From assembly GCA_025936045.1 (NCBI GenBank), contig JAICUB010000019.1, positions 1 through 64,000 of the forward strand: a DNA stretch of 64,000 bases, given 5' to 3'. Each line of letters begins with the position of its first letter. Position 1 is the first letter of the stretch. The notes under the pieces are model-generated. The model ran no database searches and had not been told where the DNA came from. It saw only the letters and a list, made by a program, of their open reading frames with translations. Source of the stretch: Polyangiaceae bacterium (GTDB lineage Bacteria > Myxococcota_A > Polyangia > Polyangiales > Polyangiaceae). The position numbers and the translations under genes were made by a program. Below, piece by piece: positions 27,164 to 35,898 of the stretch.

Positions 27164-28261
27164 ATGCCCCGAGCCGCTCTCAGTCGCCGTCTCGCCAGTG
27201 GCGTCGAAACGCTGGCGCCCGGGTACTTCGCGCTGGTGATGGCGACCGGTATCGTCTCGATCGGGACCAAGTTGCTCGGGTTCCCCTGGGTCGCCTTGGC
27301 GCTGCTCTGCGTCAATGTCGTCGCGTACGTGGTCCTGACGGCGTTCCTCGTGGCGCGACTCCTCGTCTATCCGCGGCGTGTTTGGAACGATCTCCGGGAC
27401 CACGGCCGTGGTCCGGGCTTCTTCACCACCGTTGCAGGCACGTGCGTGCTCGGCGCGGAGCTCCTGGTCGTCGGGCAACAGCCGGAAATCGCCCGCGTGC
27501 TCTTCGGCGTAGGCGTTCTGAGCTGGTGCGTGATCATGTACGCCTTCTTTACCGCCGTCGTCGTTCGCGAGCAGAAGCCCACGCTCGAAGCTGGCATCAA
27601 CGGCGCGTGGCTGCTCGCGATCGTCGCGACTCAGAGCATCTCGGTGCTCGGCTCGCTTCTGGCGCCGGGTTTGGCGCTGCACGAAGAAACGTTGTTCCTC
27701 GCTCTCTGCATGTATTTGCTGGGCGCGATGCTCTACTTCACGATCATCACCCTCATCTTCTATCGCTTCACCTTCTTACCGATGACGCTCGAGGGACTGA
27801 CGCCTCCGTATTGGATCAACATGGGGGCGGTGGCCATCACCACGCTCGCAGGCTCGCTGCTGGTCCTGTCGCGACACGGCTCGCCCCTGCTCGAGCTTTT
27901 GCGACCGTTCGTCACGGGTTTCACCCTTTTCTTCTGGACGACGGCCACCTGGTGGATCCCGCTGCTCGTCATCTTGGGGATTTGGCGGCATGCGATCCGC
28001 CGGTTTCCCCTTCGCTACGATTACCAGTACTGGGGCATGGTCTTCCCGCTCGGCATGTACACGGTGTGCACGGTGCGCTTGTCGGAGGCGACCGAAGTTC
28101 GGCTCCTCGCAGCCATCCCTCGGTACTTCGTGTACGTCGCGCTCGCCGCCTGGGTCACCGTGTTCATCGCGATGTTGCGCTCCTGGCGCTTCTCCTCCGA
28201 AGTGCCGGGGCGGCCGAGCCCCGAGCCGCCTCCCCGCCGGTCGGATAGGCACGCACTCTGA
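27164..28261 (+). CDS. TehA/SLAC1-type (TDT family) transporter
   Basis: A protein of 365 residues with ten predicted TM helices: P-G-Y-F-A-L-V-M-A-T-G-I-V-S opens TM1 in the TehA/SLAC1 style. The family moves C4-dicarboxylates, sulfite, nitrate-like anions or tellurite-related species. It starts three bases after the DUF6755 gene, so it belongs to the redox operon. A role in taking up nitrate or expelling nitrite is an attractive inference but not shown. The basic C-terminal tail is likely cytoplasmic. Confidence 0.82.
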   Translation: MPRAALSRRLASGVETLAPGYFALVMATGIVSIGTKLLGFPWVALALLCVNVVAYVVLTAFLVARLLVYPRRVWNDLRDHGRGPGFFTTVAGTCVLGAELLVVGQQPEIARVLFGVGVLSWCVIMYAFFTAVVVREQKPTLEAGINGAWLLAIVATQSISVLGSLLAPGLALHEETLFLALCMYLLGAMLYFTIITLIFYRFTFLPMTLEGLTPPYWINMGAVAITTLAGSLLVLSRHGSPLLELLRPFVTGFTLFFWTTATWWIPLLVILGIWRHAIRRFPLRYDYQYWGMVFPLGMYTVCTVRLSEATEVRLLAAIPRYFVYVALAAWVTVFIAMLRSWRFSSEVPGRPSPEPPPRRSDRHAL

Positions 28262-28404
28262 GCGGACGTGGCCTCGGCCTTTTCGCGAGCGCGTGATGCG
28301 TGCGCGGACTCGCGCCATCGCGTCGGTTTTGCGCCGCGCAGCGCCAGGCGCGAAAAGGTTGCGCGCTCGAGCGCCGCTCGGCGAGCCACGGCCGCAAAAG
28401 AGCG

Positions 28405-28418
28405 GGCGCGAAGCTTGC
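28405..28418 (+). promoter_or_regulatory. sigma54 promoter of DUF3079-DUF59 gene
   Basis: GGCGCGAAGCTTGC: GG at -24 and TTGC at -12 with exact spacing. The -12 C is 32 bases before ATG 28450. Only weak box-like sequences lie upstream, so activator dependence is less certain. Confidence 0.6.
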
Positions 28419-28449
28419 CTTGTAGCAGAGCTGACGAGGGCCCGAAGAC

Positions 28450-29007
28450 ATGGCCAAGATAGTCTTGAAACCGGCGCATCCCGAACGCATCTGCTGGGGC
28501 TGTGACCAATATTGTCGCGCGGACGATCTCACGTGCGGTAATGGCTCGGAGCGAACGCCGCATCCGATCGAGCTGTTCGGTGACGATTGGCTCGAATGGG
28601 GGCGTGAACAAGGCGCCTACGAGGGCTTCGATCCTTCTGCGGACGTCCGGAAAGGACCCGACTCGAAAGCTTGCGAGCTCACGACCGAAGTAGAAAACAC
28701 GAATCACCTTCGCGAGCGCGCACTCGAGGTTTTGCGCGACGTCATCGACCCCGAGCTCGGCATAAACATCGTGGATCTCGGCTTGGTCTACCGGTTGGAG
28801 GCCGACGCTCAGGGCTGCATCGACCTCCACCTGTCGATGACGACGCCGGCATGCCCACTCGGCGACCACCTAATGCACGAAGCCGAAGAACGCCTTTGCA
28901 GCCTGGACGGGGCGCACCCCGTCAACGTGAAGCTTGTCTGGGATCCGCCCTGGACTCCCTCGCGAATGTCCGAAAGCGCGCGGGCAACGCTCGGCTGGAC
29001 GAGCTGA
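28450..29007 (+). CDS. DUF3079-DUF59 fusion, iron-sulfur maturation-like protein
   Basis: A protein of 185 residues made of two known parts. Residues 1-60 are a DUF3079 module with C15, C18, C22 and C29 (I-C-W-G-C-D-Q-Y-C), likely a metal site. Residues 88-185 are a DUF59/MIP18 domain: V-I-D-P-E-L-G-I-N-I-V-D-L-G-L-V-Y and T-T-P-A-C-P-L-G with the conserved Cys. DUF59 proteins help Fe-S cluster assembly. The fusion suggests a scaffold or delivery factor for the Fe-S-rich enzymes nearby. It has its own sigma54 promoter and leads the next membrane gene by 14 bases. Confidence 0.75.
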   Translation: MAKIVLKPAHPERICWGCDQYCRADDLTCGNGSERTPHPIELFGDDWLEWGREQGAYEGFDPSADVRKGPDSKACELTTEVENTNHLRERALEVLRDVIDPELGINIVDLGLVYRLEADAQGCIDLHLSMTTPACPLGDHLMHEAEERLCSLDGAHPVNVKLVWDPPWTPSRMSESARATLGWTS

Positions 29008-29021
29008 CGAGGTCAGCGGGG

Positions 29022-30092
29022 ATGGGGCACGACCTTCTGCGACGTACGCTGTTGGTGCTGGTTGCCCTCACGCTGGTCGTCGCGGTCTTCGCAGGGCTTG
29101 CACGCGTCGGTTTCGATGTCGGGCCGGTCGGCATGCGAGCTTCGGATCATGGCCCGCTGATGGTGCTCGGAGTGTTCGGCACCGTGATCTCTCTGGAGCG
29201 CGCGGTCGCGCTCGCCAAAAATTGGGGCTACGTGGGCGCCTGGTGCGGAGGACTCTCAGCGCTCGCGTTGGTCTTTGGAATTCCTTTGGCTCGAGCCCTG
29301 GTCCTCGGCGCCTCCGTCGGGCTCGTGCTCGTGAGCGCCAATATCGCGGTACGCGGTTCCGCCGCGTTCACCTGGTTGATGCTGCTTGCTTCGTTGCTCT
29401 TTCTCGGCGGCAACGTCGCTTGGGTGCGCGGCGCCCCCGTCCAAACGGTGGTGCCCGCCTGGCTCGCGTTCTTCGTGCTCACCATCGTCGCGGAACGGCT
29501 CGAGCTGTCGCGGCTGGTGCGTGCGCCTGCCTGGGCTGAACGCCTGCTCCTCGTGCTCACCGGCCTCTTCTCGCTGCTCGTCGCGTGGCAGGTGTTCTGC
29601 GACGGGCCGAGCTTGGCTTCGCGTTGTGCCGGCGCGCTACTTGCTCTGATCGCAATCTGGGAGTTCCGCTTCGATCTGGCCCGGCGCACGGTTCGGACTA
29701 GCGGGCTGCCCCGCTACGCCGCGGTTGCGGTATTGGCGGGCGCCGGCTGGCTCTTCATCGTGGGCGCCGGCTTGGCCTGCTCTGGATTCACCCCCTTCGG
29801 TCCTCTTTACGACGCGACGCTTCACGGCGTCTTCATCGGATTCGTGCTGTCGGTCGTCTTCGGGCACGCTCCGATCATCTTGCCGGCCGTCGCCCGGGTG
29901 CGGCTGCCATTTCATTGGACCTTCTACCTGCCCTTGGGTCTGTTGCACGTTAGCCTCGCGACGAGGATCGCGGGGGATCTTGCGGGAAGCTTTCAGGCCC
30001 GGCGGATCGGAACGCTGCTCAACGCCATTTCGTTGCTGCTGTTCCTGCTCACCGCTCTCACCTCGCGCATGCTGGCAAAGCGCGCCAGCTAG
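29022..30092 (+). CDS. NnrS-like polytopic membrane protein
   Basis: A protein of 356 residues with about twelve TM helices. S-D-H-G-P-L-M-V-L-G-V-F-G-T-V-I-S-L-E-R and A-T-L-H-G-V-F-I-G-F-V-L and G-H-A-P-I-I-L-P hold His placed like those in NnrS, but overall identity looks low. It is the second gene of the DUF3079-DUF59 unit and convergent with the true NnrS gene. It probably deals with NO or haem/copper at the membrane, by analogy only. ATG 29022 is supported by the short gap to the upstream gene. Confidence 0.6.
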   Translation: MGHDLLRRTLLVLVALTLVVAVFAGLARVGFDVGPVGMRASDHGPLMVLGVFGTVISLERAVALAKNWGYVGAWCGGLSALALVFGIPLARALVLGASVGLVLVSANIAVRGSAAFTWLMLLASLLFLGGNVAWVRGAPVQTVVPAWLAFFVLTIVAERLELSRLVRAPAWAERLLLVLTGLFSLLVAWQVFCDGPSLASRCAGALLALIAIWEFRFDLARRTVRTSGLPRYAAVAVLAGAGWLFIVGAGLACSGFTPFGPLYDATLHGVFIGFVLSVVFGHAPIILPAVARVRLPFHWTFYLPLGLLHVSLATRIAGDLAGSFQARRIGTLLNAISLLLFLLTALTSRMLAKRAS

Positions 30093-30147
30093 CCGCCGCG
30101 CGTCGAAGCGGACGCTCGGCTTCGCCGCCAGCGAGTCGTTCGGTGGA

Positions 30148-31401
30148 TCAACCGGGCTGACCGTCAGCTCGCGGCGAAAACAGCGCTGGCCCATGGACGA
30201 CGAGGTAAACGACGAACGACGCCGACCAGAGCCCGCCGGCTGCCGCGAGGACGAGCAAGAGATGGTTCGCAGCGACGACGGGGCCTCCCACACGCAGCAG
30301 GGCAGCGGCCGAAAGCAAGCCAAGGGCGACTCCCATACTCGGCACGACCGCGAGCATGCGCCCTGTATGTCCGAGCGTCACACGGGTCATCATGCTCAAG
30401 GTAAGGAGGCCGATCCCGCCGACAGTGACGGCGTGAAGTGCAATGCTTGCAGGCAGACTCGGCACCCAAGGAGCGAGCGCACGCAACACGAGGCCGAGGG
30501 CGAGCCAGCCATGAGCCAGATGGAGGCTCCAGAGCAACGGATCGCGGAGCGTATGTCGCGGTCCCCAACACCGAGCCCGCGCAAAGAGCACGACCCCCGC
30601 GAGGCCCGCGGGCAAGGCGCTCCAGCGAGCGGGCGCCGAGAACGCATCGAGCAGAGCGACCGTTACCATCGCGACCGTCGCGACGCGATCAAGACGTGGC
30701 GTCTCCGAGATGCCGGGGGCGCGCGTCGCGTTGCGGGTGAAGGACGGCACGATGCGTCCCGAGACGACCACGATCGCGATGCACACGAGATCAACACCGC
30801 ATTGACGCACTCCCCAGAAGTCACCATGAAGGTAGCCTAGGCGGTTCGCGTGTGAGCTCGCTGCGGCGAGCGCAAAGGCGGCCAGCAACGCGATGAAGCC
30901 GTAGTTTCGCCTGTTACGGCCGCGGACGATCGGACGCGCACAGGCCGCGAGCAATCCGCACCAGAAACACACATCCACGAGTGCTCCGAGGGTCGACGGC
31001 GCGAACGGAATGAAGGGCAGGACGCGCGCAGCCAACCACACGAGGCACAGAGCGGCCAACGGCCAACCTTCGAGCGTCGGGTGGCTTGTCCATTTGCGGA
31101 TTGCCGTCAGGAGGAAGCCCGCCAATACGGCCCCGACATAGCCGAAAATCATCTCGTGGGCATGCCAGTCGAGAGCGTTTGCCGGCGCGGGCCAGGGTGG
31201 AAAGCCCGCGAGTGTCGCAACCCAAAACGGCACACCCACGACCGCGTAGAGGGCGGCCATGAAGAAGAAGGGACGGAAACCGCTCGCCAGAAAGACGGCC
31301 GCGCCCCCGGGCGGAAGCTCGCGTCCAAGGGTGAAGAGGCGCGGAGTCATTCCTCGGAGTCCGGGAGCCCGCCACAGCTCACGCAGCCGGCGCCGAGCCA
31401 C
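30148..31401 (-). CDS. nnrS: NnrS family protein
   Basis: A protein of about 417 residues with twelve TM helices. The N-terminal S-G-F-R-P-F-F-F-M-A-A-L, D-W-H-A-H-E-M-I-F-G-Y and C-terminal L-H-A-V-T-V-G-G-I-G with T-L-G-H-T-G-R are the conserved His-bearing motifs of NnrS, a haem- and copper-containing protein that relieves nitrosative stress in denitrifiers. GTG 31401 gives the longest protein; ATG 31347 is an alternative. It lies 31 bases after the alcohol dehydrogenase gene and is probably co-transcribed with it from the sigma54 promoter at 32533-32546. Confidence 0.88.
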   Translation of the reverse strand: MARRRLRELWRAPGLRGMTPRLFTLGRELPPGGAAVFLASGFRPFFFMAALYAVVGVPFWVATLAGFPPWPAPANALDWHAHEMIFGYVGAVLAGFLLTAIRKWTSHPTLEGWPLAALCLVWLAARVLPFIPFAPSTLGALVDVCFWCGLLAACARPIVRGRNRRNYGFIALLAAFALAAASSHANRLGYLHGDFWGVRQCGVDLVCIAIVVVSGRIVPSFTRNATRAPGISETPRLDRVATVAMVTVALLDAFSAPARWSALPAGLAGVVLFARARCWGPRHTLRDPLLWSLHLAHGWLALGLVLRALAPWVPSLPASIALHAVTVGGIGLLTLSMMTRVTLGHTGRMLAVVPSMGVALGLLSAAALLRVGGPVVAANHLLLVLAAAGGLWSASFVVYLVVHGPALFSPRADGQPG

Positions 31402-31432
31402 GGTGTGACACGAGCAACGCGGGGCATGGGCG

Positions 31433-32500
31433 TCATGGCCGGATCGCGACCTTCATGACGCCGTCGCGTTGGTTTGCAAAGAGTTCGTACGCAGCCTCGA
31501 TTTCCGCGAGCTTGAAGGAGTGCGTGATGAGATCGCCGAAGGGAGCGCGATGGGCGGCGATGACGCTCATGAGTCGCCGCATGCGTTCTTTTCCGCCGGG
31601 GCAGAGGCTCGTGACGATGGTGTGGTCACCGAGGCCGGCCGCGAAGGCGTCGAGGGGCACGCGCAGGTGACCCGAGTAGACGCCGAGGCTCGACACTACG
31701 CCGCCCGGCCGCACACTTCGCAGGCAGGACTCGAAGGTGCTCTGGGTTCCGAGTGCCTCGATGGCAACGTCGGCGCCCCCTCCCGTGAGGCGCTTGATCT
31801 CCGCGACGACATCCTGCTCCTTGTAGTTCAAGACGACGTCCGCACCCATGCGCTTGGCTTGCTCGAGGCGCCGGGGAACGCTGTCGACACCGATGACGAG
31901 CGTCGCGCCGGCCATCCGCGCCCCAGCCGTCGCGGAGAGTCCAATGGGCCCCTCTGCGAAGACGACGACGGCGTCGCCGATGCGCACACCACCGCTTTCG
32001 ACGGCCGCAAATCCGGTCGACATGATGTCGGGGCAGAGCACCACGTCTTCGTCCGAGAGCCCGTCAGGGATCTTCGCGAGGTTCGCCTGCGCGTCCGGAA
32101 CGAGTACGTACTCGGCTTGGCAGCCGTTGATGGTGTTGCCGAAGCGCCAGCCGCCCAGGGCTTCGAAGCCCGCACCGCCGTGACTGCACTGGGCACCGTC
32201 ACCCGACAGGCACGCGCGGCACTGACCGCACGGCGTGATTGCGCCGACGATGACGCGGTCACCGACCTCGAACCCGGTCACGCCCGCGCCGAGCGCTTCG
32301 ACGCGGCCGACCGGTTCGTGCCCCACGATGAGTCCCGGTTTCACGGGATACTCACCCTTGAGAATGTGCACGTCCGTCCCGCAAATCGTGGTGAGCGTGA
32401 CACGCATCAGGGCCTGACCTGGCCCGGGCACCGGCCTCGGTACCTCGCGGAGCTCGAGCTTCCCTTTTTCGACGAATACTGCCGCTTGCATCGTGGACAT
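31433..32500 (-). CDS. Zinc-dependent alcohol dehydrogenase
   Basis: A medium-chain dehydrogenase of 355 residues. C-G-T-D-V-H and G-H-E-P-V-G give the catalytic zinc ligands, C-G-Q-C-R-A-C-L-S-G-D-G-A-Q-C the structural zinc Cys, and F-A-E-G-P-I-G-L-S the NAD site. It is likely an alcohol or S-hydroxymethylglutathione-type dehydrogenase for fermentative redox balance or formaldehyde/NO adduct removal. ATG 32500 has a GAGGTG ribosome site. It heads the adh-nnrS unit behind a sigma54 promoter and the boxes shared with the second monooxygenase. Confidence 0.88.
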   Translation of the reverse strand: MSTMQAAVFVEKGKLELREVPRPVPGPGQALMRVTLTTICGTDVHILKGEYPVKPGLIVGHEPVGRVEALGAGVTGFEVGDRVIVGAITPCGQCRACLSGDGAQCSHGGAGFEALGGWRFGNTINGCQAEYVLVPDAQANLAKIPDGLSDEDVVLCPDIMSTGFAAVESGGVRIGDAVVVFAEGPIGLSATAGARMAGATLVIGVDSVPRRLEQAKRMGADVVLNYKEQDVVAEIKRLTGGGADVAIEALGTQSTFESCLRSVRPGGVVSSLGVYSGHLRVPLDAFAAGLGDHTIVTSLCPGGKERMRRLMSVIAAHRAPFGDLITHSFKLAEIEAAYELFANQRDGVMKVAIRP

Positions 32501-32532
32501 CGGAACACCTCGGGGGAACGAGGGCTCGCTCA

Positions 32533-32546
32533 GCAAGATGCGTACC
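32533..32546 (-). promoter_or_regulatory. sigma54 promoter of adh-nnrS unit
   Basis: On the minus strand AGGTACGCATCTTGC: GG at -24, TTGC at -12, exact spacing. ATG 32500 is 33 bases below the -12 C. Confidence 0.65.
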
Positions 32547-32634
32547 TTGTATGACCGCGTCGCGCAGCGCTGCATCCGACGCGCGGAGCGCGGCGAAACA
32601 GCACCGTCGAGAAGCCGCAAGCCGCAAGGCAGCC

Positions 32635-32677
32635 CGCAGAATCTGCGCCGCTGCCGCCATCGCCCGCAGTTCATGCG
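32635..32677. promoter_or_regulatory. Paired perfect CGCA-N5-TGCG boxes between adh and monooxygenase
   Basis: 32635-32647 CGCAGAATCTGCG and 32665-32677 CGCAGTTCATGCG are both perfect and exactly 30 bp apart. They lie 62 and 92 bp above the plus -24 element and 95 and 125 bp above the minus one. The first box is almost midway between the divergent promoters. Confidence 0.75.
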
Positions 32678-32732
32678 TGCACGCTCGAGGGCATTCGGGG
32701 CCGCGCGCTCCGTCCAATGCGATTGAAGACGC

Positions 32733-32746
32733 GGCGCGGTCCTTGC
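32733..32746 (+). promoter_or_regulatory. sigma54 promoter of second FAD monooxygenase
   Basis: CGGCGCGGTCCTTGC: TTGC at -12, exact spacing. The -12 C is 19 bases above ATG 32765, which argues against the in-frame ATG at 32717. Confidence 0.7.
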
Positions 32747-32764
32747 TTTGCAACGGCATTCGTC

Positions 32765-33964
32765 ATGAATTCACGCGTCCAGACCCACGGCGATCGGGCG
32801 GTGCAGCTTTTGGTCGTGGGCGCGGGCCCGGTCGGACTTCTCGCCGGAGTCGTCGCGGCTCGCAATGGGCTCACGGTCGAAATCATCGACCAAACCTTTC
32901 GCGGCTTCGGCCGCGGCTACGCCGCGCTCCTCCACCCGAGCTCGGTGCGCCTGCTCGACGAGCTGGGGCTCGGACCGAAGCTTCGCGAACAGGGTCGCGA
33001 GCTCACTCGGGTGACGGTGCGCGTCGCCGGAGAGGAGACGCTCGAGCTCAGCCTGCCGTCGCCCGCGTTCTCGCTCGGTCAGAGCGCGCTCGAGGACATA
33101 TTGCTCGCAGCGCTTCGAGCCGAGGGCGTAGCCGTGCATGCTCCACTCGAAGCGTCCACCCTCCAACAAGACGCGAACGAGGTTCGTGTGCGCGTCGTCC
33201 GCAAGGAGCTCGTGACGCTGGGGTCGCCCGCCGACTACAGCGAGTGGGAGCCGGTCGACTCTGCAACGATCAAGGCTGATTTCGTGCTCGGAGCGGACGG
33301 ATATGCTTCGAAAGTCCGGGGGGCGCTCGGCATCTCCCTCGCGTCGCTCGGCGGGACCCAGGGGTTTGCGATGTTCGAGGTTCAAAAGCCCGTCGAGGGC
33401 ACGGGCGTCGAGCTCGGATTCGCAGACGGTCTCGGTAGTATCGAGCTGCCGTTGCCCGGCCAGAAAACCCGCCTCGGTTTTCAGCTCGAATCGGGGCTCG
33501 ACCTCGTACCCGACCTCCAACGCCTGGGGGAGCTCCTCGTCACCCACGCGCCCTGGTTTCAAGACCGGGTGAGTCGCATCGATTGGAGCGCCGTCATGCA
33601 CTTCGAGCGTCGCCTCGCGCGTCGTTTCGGCGCCGGTCGTGTCTGGCTCGCGGGCGACGCTGCACACGTGACGAGCCCTTTCGGAGCACAGAGCATGAAC
33701 CTCGGTCTGTCGGAGGCGAGCAAGCTCGTAGAGCACTTTTCCGATTGCATGCGACGTTCAGCGAGCATCGAATCGATCGAGCGCTACGGTCACGAGCGCG
33801 AGCGTGAATGGCACAGGCTCCTCGGAGTGCACGTGCGCTACGACCTGCTCCCCCACGCGCCCAGCTGGCTCGGTAAGCTCGCTCACACAATCGGACCGAC
33901 GCTGCCCGCTTCGGGCAAGGACCTCGAACGGCTCTTCGAGCAGCTCGGGTTGAGCGTCGATTAG
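32765..33964 (+). CDS. FAD-dependent monooxygenase, paralogue of the gene at 20761
   Basis: A protein of 399 residues: L-L-V-V-G-A-G-P-V-G-L-L-A (FAD site), L-G-A-D-G-Y-A-S-K-V (DG motif) and L-A-G-D-A-A-H-V-T-S-P-F-G-A-Q-S-M-N-L-G (GD motif). Length, layout and the P-A-S-G-K-D-L near the C-terminus match the other copy, so this is an old duplication within the regulon. An O2-using hydroxylase under a low-oxygen promoter could act at the oxic-anoxic transition. Its stop overlaps the convergent kinase gene by four bases. Confidence 0.82.
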   Translation: MNSRVQTHGDRAVQLLVVGAGPVGLLAGVVAARNGLTVEIIDQTFRGFGRGYAALLHPSSVRLLDELGLGPKLREQGRELTRVTVRVAGEETLELSLPSPAFSLGQSALEDILLAALRAEGVAVHAPLEASTLQQDANEVRVRVVRKELVTLGSPADYSEWEPVDSATIKADFVLGADGYASKVRGALGISLASLGGTQGFAMFEVQKPVEGTGVELGFADGLGSIELPLPGQKTRLGFQLESGLDLVPDLQRLGELLVTHAPWFQDRVSRIDWSAVMHFERRLARRFGAGRVWLAGDAAHVTSPFGAQSMNLGLSEASKLVEHFSDCMRRSASIESIERYGHEREREWHRLLGVHVRYDLLPHAPSWLGKLAHTIGPTLPASGKDLERLFEQLGLSVD

Positions 33965-35898
33965 GCGCTTGCTCCGAGCAGCTCCTCCAGCGTCGCGATG
34001 AGCTCGGGCACACGTACCGGCTTGGTCAGGTACTTGTAGAAGCCCGCGTCCTGCAACCGCTTGCGATCGCCTGCCATGGCGGCCGCCGTGAGGGCAATCA
34101 CCGGGATGTGTTTGGTTTCAGGCCATTCGTGCAACTTGTGCGTGGCGTCGTAGCCGCTCATGCCGGGCAGGTTGATGTCCATCAGCACGACGTCGGGCAG
34201 ACGCGCGCGCACGAGCTCGATACCGACCTCGGCCGTCGGAGCCGTAACGAGAACGACCCGCTCGAGCTCACCCACCAGATCCTGCATGAAGGCGATGTTC
34301 GACGGGTTGTCCTCGATGTAGACGATCGTGTAGCGCCGTCCCGTCTCGCCCTTGAGGGTCGAGCCGGCCACCTGACGTTCCGCCGCGTCTGCCGCAGGCG
34401 CGGCCTTCGCTTCGTGAAGCGGTAAGTCTACCCAAAACTCCGAGCCCGACGCGGGCGTGCTCGCGAACCCGACGCTGCCCTGCATGAGCTCGGCGAGCCG
34501 TTTGGTGATCGTCAGGCCGATGCCGGTTCCCTGGATGGGGCCCGCCTCCTGTCCAGCACGTTGAAAGGGCTGGAAGATGCGATCCTGCTTGTCGAGTGGG
34601 ATCCCGATGCCGTCGTCTCGCACGCTGACGCGCACCATGCTCGAGCTCGCGCGCAGCGCCGTAAACCGCACGCTGCCGCCCGCCTTTCCGTACTTGATCG
34701 CGTTCGAGCCGAAATTGATGAGGATCTGTGAGAAACGCGTCCGATCGGCGATGATTTCCAACGCCGGTTCGGACGACACGCTCACCTCCAGCGCAATCGA
34801 CGCGCGTGCCGCCATCGGATCGAGCGTCGTCTTCACCTCGCTCAGCACCTGAGCGACGTTGACCGGCTCCGGCGACACCATCACTCGTCCCGCCTCGATC
34901 CGAGAGAGGTCCAGGATGTCGTCGATCAAGCGCAGCAGGTGCTCGCCGCCCTTCATGACGTGCTCGAGCTTTTCCTTCTGGCGCTCGCTGAGCGGCGTCT
35001 TCTTGTCGATCTGCAGCAGCTGGGTGAAGCCGAGAATGGAGTTGAGCGGCGTTCGGAGCTCGTGGCTCATGGACGACAGAAACTCGCTCTTGGCGGCGTT
35101 GGCCGCTTCCGCGAGGGTCTGGGCGCGACGCCGTTCGGAGGCGAGCGCCACGTCTTCGGTCACGTCCGCGATGGTGCCGACGATGCCGCCCTCGAGCGTG
35201 CGCCGATCGGTCTTCCGCAGGATGCGGCCGTCTCGAAGCCTGAAGTCGAAGGCCCCGACGGGGTTGTAATGATACGCGAGGATCCGCGCGCGGAATTCAC
35301 TGGGCGACTCGGCGTCGACCTCGATCAGGGAGGCGGCGAGAGCCGCGTCCACGACGTCCGCGAACGTGAGACCCGCGACGGGACCCGAAACCGAGGTCGT
35401 GAGCAGTTGTCGATACGTGCTGTTGCACATCACGAGCCGATCGTTGCCGTCGTAGAGCCCGAGGCCGTCCTGAATGCTCTCGACCGCGCTCAAGAGTCGA
35501 TCGCTCGAAAGGCGCGCCGACGCCTCCGCCATCCGCCGGTCGGTGATGTCTCGAATCGAGCTCGACACGAGCCCTTCGTCGTCGCCCTTGAGCGGGCTCA
35601 GGCTGATCTCGACGGGAAACTCGGTGTTGTTTTTGCGCAGACCGTAAAGGTCGAGGCCCGAGCCCATGCTGCGGACCTTGGGGTCACGTACGTAGCCCTG
35701 GCGGTGAAGGACGTGGCCGCCCCGAAAGCGCTTCGGGACGAGGACCTCGACCTCCTTACCGATGAGCTCGCTCCGGTCGTAGCCGAAGAGCTCTTCAGTC
35801 CGTCGATTGACCAGGCGGATGACGCCGTCTCGGCCGATGACCACCATCGCGTCGGGCGCGGAATCGACGAGCTGCGCGAACAAGTCCTCGTTAGCCAT
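33961..35898 (-). CDS. PAS-PAS-histidine kinase with receiver domain
   Basis: A protein of 645 residues. Two PAS domains (about 5-118 and 134-250), HisKA with His279 in S-H-E-L-R-T-P-L-N-S, an HATPase domain with D-D-G-I-G-I-P and G-T-G-I-G-L, and a C-terminal receiver (V-V-L-M-D-I-N-L-P-G). No TM helix, so it senses a cytoplasmic signal. Nothing shows which ligand the PAS domains bind. The start overlaps the end of the upstream RR-kinase by eight bases, so they are coupled and follow the Usp gene at 37079 in one transcript. Confidence 0.88.
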   Translation of the reverse strand: MANEDLFAQLVDSAPDAMVVIGRDGVIRLVNRRTEELFGYDRSELIGKEVEVLVPKRFRGGHVLHRQGYVRDPKVRSMGSGLDLYGLRKNNTEFPVEISLSPLKGDDEGLVSSSIRDITDRRMAEASARLSSDRLLSAVESIQDGLGLYDGNDRLVMCNSTYRQLLTTSVSGPVAGLTFADVVDAALAASLIEVDAESPSEFRARILAYHYNPVGAFDFRLRDGRILRKTDRRTLEGGIVGTIADVTEDVALASERRRAQTLAEAANAAKSEFLSSMSHELRTPLNSILGFTQLLQIDKKTPLSERQKEKLEHVMKGGEHLLRLIDDILDLSRIEAGRVMVSPEPVNVAQVLSEVKTTLDPMAARASIALEVSVSSEPALEIIADRTRFSQILINFGSNAIKYGKAGGSVRFTALRASSSMVRVSVRDDGIGIPLDKQDRIFQPFQRAGQEAGPIQGTGIGLTITKRLAELMQGSVGFASTPASGSEFWVDLPLHEAKAAPAADAAERQVAGSTLKGETGRRYTIVYIEDNPSNIAFMQDLVGELERVVLVTAPTAEVGIELVRARLPDVVLMDINLPGMSGYDATHKLHEWPETKHIPVIALTAAAMAGDRKRLQDAGFYKYLTKPVRVPELIATLEELLGASA

